A stretch of 25,624 nucleotides of DNA from an uncultured Collinsella sp. (GTDB lineage Bacteria > Actinomycetota > Coriobacteriia > Coriobacteriales > Coriobacteriaceae). The position numbers and the translations under genes are program-made. The stretch spans positions 1-25,624 of the forward strand of contig CAMQJB010000029.1 in the NCBI GenBank assembly GCA_947002045.1. The letters are read 5' to 3'. The notes below the pieces were generated by a model. It was not told the origin of the DNA and ran no database searches. It was given only the letters and a program-made list of their open reading frames with translations. This document shows, in pieces, positions 1 through 7,871 of this stretch (its first letter is position 1; each line of letters begins with the position of its first letter).

Positions 1-1
1 G

Positions 2-151
2 CAGGAAGCTTGGATACGCCTAGGCGCGGTCCAAGAAATCGTCCGCACCCCCAAATGGCTGAATTTAGGAACTATTCCACCGCAATTTACTGAGTGGGAG
101 CTCTTGGCTGCTACTTGCATTGACATTTGTCCTAAAATGGCTGGTCGTTAG
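2..151 (+). CDS. Possible 3' end of a truncated coding region
   Basis: An open frame enters from the left edge in frame 2 and ends at TAG 149-151, giving 49 codons. It has no start inside the window. Codons before about position 62 have a G/C-rich third position like neighbouring genes, and later codons do not. The later part overlaps a repeat half-arm (67-88) that is translated as TIPPQ, so a true gene may have had its C-terminus overwritten by the repeat. Forty-nine open codons are not significant by chance alone, so this is a weak call. No function can be assigned. Confidence 0.2.
   Translation, partial: QEAWIRLGAVQEIVRTPKWLNLGTIPPQFTEWELLAATCIDICPKMAGR
67..88. repeat. Lone half-arm of the GTTGCGGTG hairpin family
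   Basis: The segment contains GGAACTATTCCACCGCAATT, which closely matches the right arm of the hairpin at 17506-17573 (GAACTATTCCACCGCAACTT). No complementary left arm is found nearby, so this is a degenerate or solo copy. Confidence 0.6.
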
Positions 152-157
152 GGGTTG

Positions 158-220
158 CTACCGGTAGTTGCGGTAGGGTTTGAGCAGATTCTAACTAGAA
201 ATGGTGGTCGCTACCGGTTG
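158..220 (+). promoter_or_regulatory. Paired CTACCGGT palindromes upstream of the XRE regulator gene
   Basis: A perfect 10-bp palindrome, CTACCGGTAG (158-167), is followed by CGGTAG at 171-176. A near copy, CTACCGGTTG, lies at 211-220, 53 bp downstream, and both are preceded by a G/T-rich GC context. They lie 50-115 bp before the ATG of the HTH protein, where an autoregulatory operator would be expected. Operator function is inferred. No convincing -35/-10 pair was identified; TAAAAT at 133-138 is a possible -10. Confidence 0.4.
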
Positions 221-272
221 TTCTCGGCATACTCGGCTCATTCGATTCGACCATCAAACGAAAGGAACCACC

Positions 273-1193
273 ATGGATCTTGCGATGGCACAGCGCCTCG
301 TCGATCGCCGTAAAGCTGCCGGGCTTTCTCAGGAGGCGCTTGCTGCCCAGCTGGGCGTAAGCCGCCAGGCTGTTAGTAAATGGGAGCGCAGCGAGTCCTC
401 ACCCGATACCGATAACCTCATTGCGCTCGCCGCGCTGTATGGCGTGTCGTTGGACAAGCTGCTATATGGGGAGGCGACCAACGATGCCGACGGCCCGGAG
501 GACGGTAGCGCCGACACCGAGACGGCGGATGTGGCTGACGAGGCTGAGGATTCTGCCGAGCACGCCGATTGCGGTGACAAACCACTTGTCGATATTTCCC
601 TCGCGCGCGGTATCCACGTCATTGATCCCAATAAAGGCGAGGAAGTCCATGTTGGTTGGAGCGGCATCCATGTGACCAACGAGCGCAAGGGCGAAGAGGT
701 GCATGTGGGGCCGGGCGGCGTGCATATCGATACGCTTGAGGACGATGGACATAGCGTGCGTACCAATGACGACGGCACCGTCACCATCGACGGCGAGACG
801 TTTTCCAGCTGGAAGGAGGCACACGACAAGCTCGACCATCATGGCAAGCATTTCCACACCAAGGTCGGACGTGCATGGAACAAATTCCCCTTCCCCGCAC
901 TTGTCACTCTCGCCTATCTGGTGCTCGGCATTGTCTACGGCACATGGGGCATGGGGCTTTTCCTCGTCTTTTTGGTTCCCGTCTACTACGCGATTGGTGA
1001 CTTTATCGATCGACGCCATTTGTCAAAGCTCACTGAATGCGTCTATCCAGCAGCCGCCATCGCTTGGTTCCTCTACATGTGGCTCTGTTTGGGACAGCCC
1101 CATCCTGCATGGATCATCCTCATCACGATTCCCATCGTAAAGGCGCTCATGCGCTGGTGTCGCAAACAATGGAAGTGCCGCAAACAGGCCTAA
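273..1193 (+). CDS. XRE-family HTH protein with 18-residue repeats and C-terminal membrane domain
   Basis: This 306-residue protein appears to be a membrane-tethered transcription regulator. Residues about 7-60 form a Cro/C1-type helix-turn-helix (LSQEALAAQLGVSRQAVSKW). Residues 66-100 are an acidic linker. Residues 111-157 hold two and a half copies of an 18-residue repeat (ARGIHVIDPNKGEEVHVG, then WSGIHVTNERKGEEVHVG, then PGGVHID). About four hydrophobic segments follow at 207-222, 226-243, 257-273 and 279-293, then a basic tail. I chose ATG 273 because AAAGGA (261-266) sits 6 nt upstream; an in-frame ATG at 201 has no ribosome site and adds 24 unrelated residues. HTH proteins with membrane tails are common in Gram-positive gut bacteria, but target and signal are unknown. 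It stands alone on + and is followed by hairpin repeats. Confidence 0.85.
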   Translation: MDLAMAQRLVDRRKAAGLSQEALAAQLGVSRQAVSKWERSESSPDTDNLIALAALYGVSLDKLLYGEATNDADGPEDGSADTETADVADEAEDSAEHADCGDKPLVDISLARGIHVIDPNKGEEVHVGWSGIHVTNERKGEEVHVGPGGVHIDTLEDDGHSVRTNDDGTVTIDGETFSSWKEAHDKLDHHGKHFHTKVGRAWNKFPFPALVTLAYLVLGIVYGTWGMGLFLVFLVPVYYAIGDFIDRRHLSKLTECVYPAAAIAWFLYMWLCLGQPHPAWIILITIPIVKALMRWCRKQWKCRKQA

Positions 1194-1242
1194 ACCGCCC
1201 CAACCAGCCAGCGCCACTCATCCGACACCGCCCGCCCCTTCC

Positions 1243-1311
1243 AAGTTGCGGTGATATAGGGACTGTTTTGAGGCTCCAAAGCGCCAAACAGTCCCTATAT
1301 CACCGCAACTT
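1243..1311. repeat. Intergenic hairpin, GTTGCGGTG family, copy with perfect 26-bp arms
   Basis: The left arm 1243-1268 begins AAGTTGCGGTGATATAGGGA. It is perfectly complementary over 26 bp to the right arm 1286-1311, with a 17-nt loop that can pair a little further (GAGGC/GCGCC). There is no T-run after either arm, so it is not a typical intrinsic terminator. The outer 13 or so bases match the hairpin at 17506-17573, while the inner arm differs in a compensated way. It lies 49 nt after the XRE stop codon. Confidence 0.85.
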
Positions 1312-1373
1312 ACAAACAGCTGGGCCAGTTCCGGCACGGAGATTAGCATTGAGCTGACCACGCGCCAAGAAAA

Positions 1374-1513
1374 GGGCCTATTTACTACGTTTAACTCGAG
1401 AGAGCCGACCATACCTGCCTTTTTTGAAAATCGACAGGCCTTCTACCTGCGGTTTTATTTTTCGTTTTCCCGGCATGGTTGAGGGTATCCAATTAAACGT
1501 AGTAGACAGGCCC
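1374..1513. repeat. 140-bp imperfect inverted repeat (MITE-like)
   Basis: Terminal arms 1374-1394 (GGGCCTATTTACTACGTTTA...) and 1493-1513 are complementary at 19 of 21 positions. Flanking AAAA and GTTTT extend the pairing with a bulge. Interior matches such as ACCAT/ATGGT suggest a longer branched stem. No protein is encoded. It fills the gap between the XRE gene and the small conserved gene, together with the preceding hairpin. Mobility is not shown, because no target-site duplication is evident. Confidence 0.7.
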
Positions 1514-1641
1514 GTTTTGTGGCATACGACCCATTCAAGCCCAATCTCGAAGGCTAAAGAGAGCCTCTCATCCACGCCTGCGAGCGAAAACCAAATAGAA
1601 TGAAAGGCAAATGGAAAGCCCGTTTGACGAGCGGAGGACAT

Positions 1642-1962
1642 ATGCGCGACGTAGCCGAAAGCGACTGGAAGCTGTTTAAGAAAATGCTTCCTCAATGGCA
1701 AGAACGTTATATGGAAAAGCTCATCGGCCAGTACGTTGAGATGCTGAACGGCGACAGCGAAGCGTCCAGTAGATTTTGGGCACTAGAAGAGCACCTCAAT
1801 AGAGACAAGCTGTCCTCAGGCGTAATTGCAAACGACATTCGCCGCAGCACAATGCACCGCGAGATAGCCAATTTGCTTATCGACAGCGTGATCACCCTTG
1901 ACGACCTTGACGGTTTTACCGAGGACATTAAGAGCTATGCGCAACACTGGATTGGCCAGTAA
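1642..1962 (+). CDS. Small conserved protein of unknown function
   Basis: This 106-residue soluble, charged, helical protein starts MRDVAESDWKLFKKMLPQWQ. It has no signal peptide or membrane segment. The pattern (an acidic N-terminus with SDWKLF, then WQERYMEKL, then FWALEEH, then a C-terminal VITLDDLDGF) resembles small uncharacterised proteins common in Clostridia and other gut Firmicutes, sometimes mislabelled as transporters; this is from memory and not a search. I chose ATG 1642 because GGAGGA (1633-1638) lies just upstream. The in-frame ATG at 1600 has no ribosome site. Codon use is less GC-rich than in the flanking genes, which could reflect transfer. Function unknown. Confidence 0.75.
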   Translation: MRDVAESDWKLFKKMLPQWQERYMEKLIGQYVEMLNGDSEASSRFWALEEHLNRDKLSSGVIANDIRRSTMHREIANLLIDSVITLDDLDGFTEDIKSYAQHWIGQ

Positions 1963-1995
1963 GAGCACTGAACGACAGACATCCCCAGCAAAACG

Positions 1996-2037
1996 GGGCA
2001 AACGCCGGGCCACCTAATGGTTGTCCGGCGTTTGCCC
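1996..2037. terminator. Hairpin between convergent genes
   Basis: Perfect 13-bp arms GGGCAAACGCCGG (1996-2008) and CCGGCGTTTGCCC (2025-2037) enclose a 16-nt loop. It sits 33 nt after the small + gene and 41 nt past the permease stop on -. On the minus strand the stem is followed by GTTTTG, a weak U-tract. A bidirectional terminator is likely. Confidence 0.6.
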
Positions 2038-2040
2038 AGA

Positions 2041-2080
2041 TAAAACCTGCCAAAATAAACCTATCCCTTTTTGGCAGGTT
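2041..2080. repeat. 34-nt AACCTGCCAAAA repeat, copy 1, forming a hairpin over the permease stop
   Basis: The 34 nt at 2041-2074 are the reverse complement of 5606-5639 with one mismatch. Here the unit also forms a hairpin with 12-bp arms, AACCTGCCAAAA (2044-2055) and TTTTGGCAGGTT (2069-2080). Its right arm covers part of the permease stop codon (2079-2081). It may help end the ABC operon transcript; the repeat nature is seen directly. Confidence 0.8.
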
Positions 2081-4844
2081 ACTCGGCGCTCTTGAGGGCA
2101 CCGACCATGTCGATCTTGTTGAGGGTACGATTGGTGGCGAGGTTGACGATAAACGTAAAGCCAAAGGCCAGCACCACGGCGAGCACGTAGCTTAGCGGCT
2201 CGACCTCGACGTCAAAGTACAGCGACGGCATCTGCAAAATGTAGGTAAAGCTCTCGGCCAGCAAGCCGCCCAGCGGCACGCCCAGCGCAGCGCCGATCGC
2301 CGTGAGAATCAACGTCTCCTTGTTGACGTAATGGTGCACCTCGCCGCGACGGAAGCCCAGCACCTTGATGGTCGCCAGCTCGCGTTCGCGCTCGGAGATG
2401 TTGGTGTTGGACAGCGTAAACACCACCACAAACGACAGGCACGCCGCCATAAAGGTCACGAGCACTACGACCGAATTGATAATCGTAAAGTTCGCCTCGT
2501 AGTTCTCCCAATGCTCGGCCGTACTCGAAATCGTAAGCCAACCGTCACTCTTAAGATTCTTGCTAAACGCAATCTGGTCGGCCGACGAACCCTTAAGCAG
2601 CACAAAGACGCCGTTAAGGCGTGCGCTTCGACCGAACGCGCGCTCATAGGTGCCCTGCGTCATGTAAAGCGTGTTGCCCAGGTAGTTGAGCGAAATGTCG
2701 CTGACTTTGACCTTGGCAACATTGAGCGACGAATCCTGGACGTGCGCCGTATCGCCCGGCTGAATCCCCAGCACCAGCTGAGAGCTCTTGCTCAAATACA
2801 CATCCCCGTCACGCAAGGCGAGAGGCTCTTTGGACTCATCCTCCAGGCGCACGTAATCGCCCAAGTCACCCGTGCGGTCATCGGGCACCACGATGAGCTG
2901 CACGGTCTCGCTCTTGCCGCCGAATGTAAAGGTGACGTTGTCGGTCATAATCGGCAGCGTCGAAGTCACGGTCACGTTGGAATCATTGGCCGCGTTGCGC
3001 TCATCCAACGCCGCGCACGTCTGCGAAAAATCGTCGGGATTGGCGACCGCCAGCAAGTCATAGCGCGTGATATGCCCGTATTGTTTGGGCGAAAGCGCCA
3101 CCGACGTATCGCGAATGCCCATACCGCAGATCACGAGCGCCGTGCAGCCGGCGATACCGAAGATGGTCATAAAGGCGCGCTTTTTGTAGCGGAACAGGTT
3201 ACGTGCTGCCACCTTGTTCAAAAAGCCCATGCGGTGCCAGATAAAGCCGATACGCTCGAGCAGAATACGCGAGCCGGCACGCGGGGCCTTGGGACGCATG
3301 AGCGAGGCTGGGGTCTCGGCCATCTCGTGGCGGCAGGCGATAAACGTAGCGCCCACCACGCCCACGGCAAACAGCGCCACCGAGACGATTGAGGACACGA
3401 TGTCGTACGAGAGCAGCATCTGGGGCAGCGAGTACATGTCGTCGAACACCGTAAACAGGAACAGCGGCAGGCCCACAAATCCGATGATGTTGCCGAGCAC
3501 GCCGCCGATCAGACATGCCCACAGCGCATAGTCCACGTATTTGGACAGGATGCGCTCGCGTGAATAGCCAAGCGCCTTGTACAGGCCAATAAGCGTGCGC
3601 TCCTCCTCGACCATGCGCGTGGCGGTGGTAAGACTGATGAGCACAGCGACGACAAAGAAGATAAATGGGAAAACCGTGGCGATGGCCTCGATCGAAGAAC
3701 TGTCGCTCTCGACGCTCGAGTAGCTTGCGATGTTACCGCGGTCCTGAATGTACCAGGTGCATTCGCCCAGATCGGAAAGCTCGGCGCGGGCATCGGCAAA
3801 ATGCTGGTCGGCGGCGGCGCGGCGCTGGTCCAACTCGGCCTGAGCCTGGACGCGCTCCTCGCTGCCCTCGGCCATACGGTTGATGTTATCCTGCTCGATC
3901 CCAAAGAGCATGGCGGCCTGACGCTCGGCCGTATTCAAGCTTGTCGGCGTGTCAACCGTCAACTCCTGGACGCGCGCTTTCTCACGCTCCTCGCGGATCT
4001 TCTCGATGTTGCCTTTGACCTCGTTGATCTTTGTCGTGTAGGCATCTGAATAGGAGTTAAGACTCTTGGCTCCCTCGACGATCACGTGGACTGCGGAGTA
4101 GGAAGAAGATGTCGCGGCATCCTCGCTCACATAGAACTTATAGTCCGCCGCCGAAGCAGCGCGAAAGGCGTTGACTGTCGAGTCGGAGCTCACGTCGGTA
4201 GGATCGAGGACCTCGGCCGTAATGGTGTAATCGCCCGCGGCAAACTGATCCTTGGCGCTTTGGTTGGACGAGCTCGCGTCATTGGCGGCAAAGCTCACCG
4301 TATCGCCGAGTTTTTTGCCCGAAGCCTTCAGGAACTTCGAAGTCACCGCGACCTCATCGGCGCTCTCGGGCAAATCGCCGCTCACCAGCACCGGCTGATC
4401 GATGTTCTCCTTGGAAAGACTCTGCACGACAACGCGCTCGCGCGTTGTGCCCACGGCGGTGTAGGCGGTCTCGGTGTAAATGCCCTCGGCCGTCTCGACG
4501 CCGTCGACCTCTTGGATAGCCGCAAGATCGTCACGCGTAAGGCCATAGGTCGACTGCACGTTAATGTCATAGACATTCTGCTGGTCAAAATAGGCGTCAA
4601 CCGAATCGCACAGGTCCTCGCAGCCCGCCTTAAGGCCGCACATCACGCTCACGCCGAGCGCGGTGATGACCACGATGGACAAGAAGCGCTTAAGACTGCC
4701 TCGGATTGTGCGGTAGATGCCACGGCGAAAAACCGTCGGCACCATATCGTTTGAGCTTTGAGCGGTGCGGTAGGTCGCGAACTCCCGGTCGCGACCCGCG
4801 TGCTCCGTATCGTGGTTTTGGCTGTTTTGGCGATCTTGGTCCAT
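2079..4844 (-). CDS. FtsX-type ABC transporter permease with two extracytoplasmic domains
   Basis: This 921-residue membrane protein belongs to the FtsX/MacB-like permease superfamily (SalY-type). The first membrane segment (near residue 55-72) is followed by a large extracytoplasmic domain of about 310 residues whose end is charged and probably coiled-coil (around 285-365). Four membrane segments follow (about 385-408, 441-466, 481-504, 555-575), then a second extracytoplasmic domain (about 575-780) and three final segments near 785-810, 845-867 and 880-902. The charged loops after the first helix of each FtsX repeat (TRMVEEERTLIGLYKALGYS and SERERELATIKVLGFRRGE) are diagnostic coupling regions. 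It follows its ATPase gene by 5 nt. ATG 4844 was preferred; an in-frame GTG at 4856 would overlap the ATPase gene by 7 nt. The substrate is unknown; peptides or lipids are typical for the family. Confidence 0.9.
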   Translation of the reverse strand: MDQDRQNSQNHDTEHAGRDREFATYRTAQSSNDMVPTVFRRGIYRTIRGSLKRFLSIVVITALGVSVMCGLKAGCEDLCDSVDAYFDQQNVYDINVQSTYGLTRDDLAAIQEVDGVETAEGIYTETAYTAVGTTRERVVVQSLSKENIDQPVLVSGDLPESADEVAVTSKFLKASGKKLGDTVSFAANDASSSNQSAKDQFAAGDYTITAEVLDPTDVSSDSTVNAFRAASAADYKFYVSEDAATSSSYSAVHVIVEGAKSLNSYSDAYTTKINEVKGNIEKIREEREKARVQELTVDTPTSLNTAERQAAMLFGIEQDNINRMAEGSEERVQAQAELDQRRAAADQHFADARAELSDLGECTWYIQDRGNIASYSSVESDSSSIEAIATVFPFIFFVVAVLISLTTATRMVEEERTLIGLYKALGYSRERILSKYVDYALWACLIGGVLGNIIGFVGLPLFLFTVFDDMYSLPQMLLSYDIVSSIVSVALFAVGVVGATFIACRHEMAETPASLMRPKAPRAGSRILLERIGFIWHRMGFLNKVAARNLFRYKKRAFMTIFGIAGCTALVICGMGIRDTSVALSPKQYGHITRYDLLAVANPDDFSQTCAALDERNAANDSNVTVTSTLPIMTDNVTFTFGGKSETVQLIVVPDDRTGDLGDYVRLEDESKEPLALRDGDVYLSKSSQLVLGIQPGDTAHVQDSSLNVAKVKVSDISLNYLGNTLYMTQGTYERAFGRSARLNGVFVLLKGSSADQIAFSKNLKSDGWLTISSTAEHWENYEANFTIINSVVVLVTFMAACLSFVVVFTLSNTNISERERELATIKVLGFRRGEVHHYVNKETLILTAIGAALGVPLGGLLAESFTYILQMPSLYFDVEVEPLSYVLAVVLAFGFTFIVNLATNRTLNKIDMVGALKSAE

Positions 4845-4849
4845 GGGCG

Positions 4850-5551
4850 CTACCACTCGATCGTCTCGATAGGCACGGGATTTTGCTGAACCGTCTCGCT
4901 CTCCACGCGACCGTTCTTAAAGCGAATCAAGCGATCGGCCATGGGCGCCAGCGCGGAGTTATGGGTGATGATAATGACCGTGATGCCCTGTTTGCGACAG
5001 GTATCCTGCAGCAGCTGCAAGATCTGCTTGCCAGTTTTGTAGTCGAGTGCACCCGTGGGCTCGTCGCACAAAAGCAGCTTGGGATTCTTGGCCAGTGCGC
5101 GGGCGATGGACACGCGCTGCTGCTCGCCGCCCGAAAGCTGCGCCGGAAAGTTGGCGAGGCGCTCGCCCAGGCCAACCTGGCGAAGCGTCTGTTCGGCATC
5201 GAGCGAATCGGGGCAGATCTGAGCTGCGAGCTCGACGTTTTCGAGCGCCGTCAGGTTGGGGACCAGATTGTAGAACTGGAAGACAAAGCCCACGTCGGCG
5301 CGGCGGTATTCCACAAGCTGTGCCTCGTTGGCAGCGCTCACGTCACGCCCGTCCACCGTCACGGTGCCGGAGGTTACCGTATCCATGCCGCCCAGGATGT
5401 TGAGCGCCGTGGTCTTGCCGGCACCCGAGGCGCCTAGGATAATGGCGAGCTCACCGCGCTCAACGGTAAAGCTCGCGCCGTCGAGCGCGTGAATGCGGGC
5501 ATCGCCCTCGCCGTACGCTTTGATGACGTCTTTGAATTCGATATAAGCCAT
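4850..5551 (-). CDS. ABC transporter ATP-binding protein (LolD/MacB type)
   Basis: This 233-residue cytoplasmic ATPase energises the FtsX-type permease encoded directly downstream. All motifs are intact: Walker A GASGAGKT (40-47), Q-loop Q92, signature LSGGEQQ (139-145), Walker B LLLCDE (159-164) and H-loop H197. The length and the phrase DEPTGALD are typical of the LolD/MacB/YknY group that pairs with FtsX permeases. The start ATG 5551 is preceded by GGGAA. It lies 85 nt after the histidine kinase stop on the same strand, so all four genes may be co-transcribed, or the transporter pair may have its own promoter in that gap. Confidence 0.95.
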   Translation of the reverse strand: MAYIEFKDVIKAYGEGDARIHALDGASFTVERGELAIILGASGAGKTTALNILGGMDTVTSGTVTVDGRDVSAANEAQLVEYRRADVGFVFQFYNLVPNLTALENVELAAQICPDSLDAEQTLRQVGLGERLANFPAQLSGGEQQRVSIARALAKNPKLLLCDEPTGALDYKTGKQILQLLQDTCRKQGITVIIITHNSALAPMADRLIRFKNGRVESETVQQNPVPIETIEW

Positions 5552-5605
5552 CGATTAATTCCCATCTGGTCGGATAACTCTTTAGTATTACCCATTTCCC
5601 ACCGA

Positions 5606-5639
5606 CCAAAAAGGGACAGGTTTATTTTGGCAGGTTTTA
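5606..5639. repeat. 34-nt AACCTGCCAAAA repeat, copy 2, at the kinase stop
   Basis: This is the inverted counterpart of 2041-2074, with 33 of 34 bases complementary. It again overlaps a stop codon, the TAA of the histidine kinase gene at 5637-5639. Only CCAAAA and TTTTGG can pair within this copy, so it lacks the full hairpin of copy 1. Confidence 0.8.
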
Positions 5640-7010
5640 GAAGCGGACGATGAAGGTAATCTGGTTGCTGTGGCCGCAGACAGAAGCACTCCCGCCATGG
5701 GCCTCGGCGATGGCACGCACCACAGATAGGCCCACGCCCGAGCCGCCCGTCTTGGAGTTACGCGAGACATCTGCGCGGTAGAAGCGGTCAAACAGCCGGT
5801 CCAGGTCACCCTCGGGCAGCTCATCAACAGCATTCGATACGACAAGCTCGGCCGAGCCTTTGCCCGCACCGCGCGAGTCTGCGCGCAGGCTTAGCTCAAT
5901 CACGCTGCCCTCGCTTGCGTAGCGTGTGGCGTTGTCCAGCAGCAACTCAACCACCTGCGCTACCGCCGCAGCATCGGCATGGGCCCGCACGCCACTCGCA
6001 ATCGACGTCGACAGACGCTTGCCGCGCGAAACCGCCACCGACTCAAACGGCGCCGCCGCCTTGTCCACGGCCTCCGAAAGATCGATCGATGTCATGGTAA
6101 AGCCGGCCGAACCCTCGTCCATACGCGCCAGGAACACCAGACGCTCCGTCAGCGCCGTCAGCCGCGCGACCTGCTCGTGAATGCTCTGCGTCCATTCGCT
6201 CTCGCCGCTCTCGATTTCCTGCACCTCGTTGGCGGCGTCGATCACAGCTAGCGGCGTCTTGATCTCGTGGCTTGCATCGGTAATAAAGCGCTTTTGCTTG
6301 CTGTAGCTCTCGACCATCGGCCGAATCACCGCACCCGAGGCGCCCGCCACAATTGCCAGCACTGCCAACCAGCCAATGCAACTGATTGCCACGCTCGCGC
6401 TCAAAAACGAATGAAAGCTTGCAAGCTCACGCGAGCAGTCCACGAACACATAGGTGGTCTCACCGTCTTGAACGTCAGTCGTATAGCGATAATTGCCAGA
6501 AAAACCCGAGACCCAACCCTTGGAATGCAACTTTGCGGCAATACTGGCGGCGCGCTTGGCACCCACCGCGGCAATGCGGGCCGTGTTGACATCGGCAACC
6601 TGTCCGGCGGCAATCGTCACCGTAAAGTAGCGCGTGTCAAAGGGAGCTTCCGCCGTCATGCCTTCAAAACGCCCGTCGCGAACAGCCGCCCGGTTACCAG
6701 TAGCAACCTTGCCGGCAACCGCATCCTGGCCGGGATCGGCTTTAGGCTCGTTCCCCCAATCGATACCGTCCTTGCCCGCCAGGATATAGTCCAGGCGAGC
6801 GTCGGCCATCTTGCAGACATGCGAATAATTGACGATGTTGATGCCGGCGATGATGAGCGTGAGCACCACGGTCACGGCGCCCATGGCAACCAGGATGAAC
6901 TTGCGACGCAGGCGGCGGCCCAATGCGTCAGCAGAATTTGCCCGCCCCGTACTACTCGAGGCGGCGTGAAACCGCTCCGTCATGCGTTTACACCACGTGC
7001 GCACGCTCAC
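5637..7010 (-). CDS. Sensor histidine kinase
   Basis: This 457-residue membrane sensor autophosphorylates on histidine and passes phosphate to the response regulator encoded immediately upstream. It has a basic N-terminus, a membrane helix at about 38-60, an extracytoplasmic domain of roughly 140 residues, and a second helix at about 204-228. The HisKA box ASHEIKTP has phospho-acceptor H248, the N box is LLLDNATRYA with N360, then FDRFYRAD (407-414), and the G2 box is GGSGVGL (422-428). No clear HAMP domain is visible, so helix 2 joins the dimerisation domain almost directly. The GTG start at 7010 overlaps the regulator stop by 4 nt and has AGGAAGG upstream; ATG 6983 is an alternative. The sizeable sensor domain suggests direct ligand sensing, unlike BceS-type intramembrane kinases. 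Confidence 0.93.
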   Translation of the reverse strand: MSVRTWCKRMTERFHAASSSTGRANSADALGRRLRRKFILVAMGAVTVVLTLIIAGINIVNYSHVCKMADARLDYILAGKDGIDWGNEPKADPGQDAVAGKVATGNRAAVRDGRFEGMTAEAPFDTRYFTVTIAAGQVADVNTARIAAVGAKRAASIAAKLHSKGWVSGFSGNYRYTTDVQDGETTYVFVDCSRELASFHSFLSASVAISCIGWLAVLAIVAGASGAVIRPMVESYSKQKRFITDASHEIKTPLAVIDAANEVQEIESGESEWTQSIHEQVARLTALTERLVFLARMDEGSAGFTMTSIDLSEAVDKAAAPFESVAVSRGKRLSTSIASGVRAHADAAAVAQVVELLLDNATRYASEGSVIELSLRADSRGAGKGSAELVVSNAVDELPEGDLDRLFDRFYRADVSRNSKTGGSGVGLSVVRAIAEAHGGSASVCGHSNQITFIVRF

Positions 7011-7696
7011 GCCTGCTCGCCTTCCTCGACAACCTCAAGCGAATATCCCTGGTTGCGCGACGCGCGGATGGCCACATTGGCACCCAGCGCCGCCAGCTTT
7101 TTGCGCAGGTACGAGATGTAGACCCACACCACGTTGGCGCCTTCGGGCGCGTCCTCACCCCAAACCTCGAGCATCAGACGCTCGGTGGGCATGCGCGTGC
7201 CAGCGTTGCGCATAAAGAGTTCCATAAGCTGAAACTCGCGATTGGCTAGGTGTTCCTCGCCCAAGGGACCCACAAGCGTGCAAGCCGCCGTATCGAGGCG
7301 CACGTTGCCCACACTGAGCGTCGTGGCATCGATCGCAGTCGCGGCGCGCGTCATGGCGCGAATGCGCGCGAGCAGCTCCTTGGCGGCAAACGGCTTGGTC
7401 AGATAGTCATTGGCGCCGGCGTCCAGGCCCTCAACCTTATCGGACACCTCGCTTTTGGCCGTGAGCATGATGATGGGCAGTCGCTTACCGGCGGCGCGTG
7501 TGCGCTTGAGCACCTCAATGCCATCCATGCCGGGCACCATGATGTCCAGGATTGCGGCGTCATAGTCGTTGGCGAGCAGATATTCGAGCGCCGTCAGACC
7601 GTCGAGGGCGGCATCGATCTCGTAGTCGCTATGTTGAAGAATCGCGGTAAGGGCACGGGAGAGGCCGGGTTCGTCCTCGGCAAGCATCAGCTTCAT
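7007..7696 (-). CDS. OmpR/PhoB-family response regulator
   Basis: This 229-residue two-domain regulator has a receiver domain (1-115) with acidic pocket E7/D8, phospho-acceptor D51 in LDIMVPGMDG, T79 and K101. The C-terminal winged-helix domain (about 130-225) ends in the usual YISYLRKKL recognition-helix region. It is first in the minus-strand cluster regulator-kinase-ATPase-permease and probably controls the transporter genes. Start ATG 7696 has AAAGGAAC just upstream. A possible binding site of repeated TTAAG lies about 120 bp upstream. Confidence 0.95.
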   Translation of the reverse strand: MKLMLAEDEPGLSRALTAILQHSDYEIDAALDGLTALEYLLANDYDAAILDIMVPGMDGIEVLKRTRAAGKRLPIIMLTAKSEVSDKVEGLDAGANDYLTKPFAAKELLARIRAMTRAATAIDATTLSVGNVRLDTAACTLVGPLGEEHLANREFQLMELFMRNAGTRMPTERLMLEVWGEDAPEGANVVWVYISYLRKKLAALGANVAIRASRNQGYSLEVVEEGEQA

Positions 7697-7816
7697 AGTT
7701 GTTCCTTTGGCGCACGGCTATACAGGTTTCGATACCGCCGATGATAGCGCACCGCCAGCCGTCTTAGCGCAGCCTTAGCTGCTCAACCTGCACGTTTTCA
7801 AATACGCAGGATATGG

Positions 7817-7831
7817 CTTAACCAAACTTAA
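7817..7831 (-). promoter_or_regulatory. Candidate response-regulator direct repeat
   Basis: CTTAA occurs at 7817-7821 and again at 7827-7831, a 10-bp period typical of OmpR/PhoB-type sites, read as TTAAG twice on the minus strand. It lies about 120 bp upstream of the response regulator gene. The unit is short, so chance is possible. No reliable -35/-10 pair was found in the 228-nt gap. Confidence 0.25.
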
Positions 7832-7871
7832 GGCTCAGATGCCGAGCGCTTGGACGCATGCCGGTCGCGAA

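Noticed and set aside
2041..2080. Hairpin as a simple intrinsic terminator
   Set aside because: The same 34 nt recur at 5606-5639 without the full stem, so it is better described as a repeat, though termination is not excluded.
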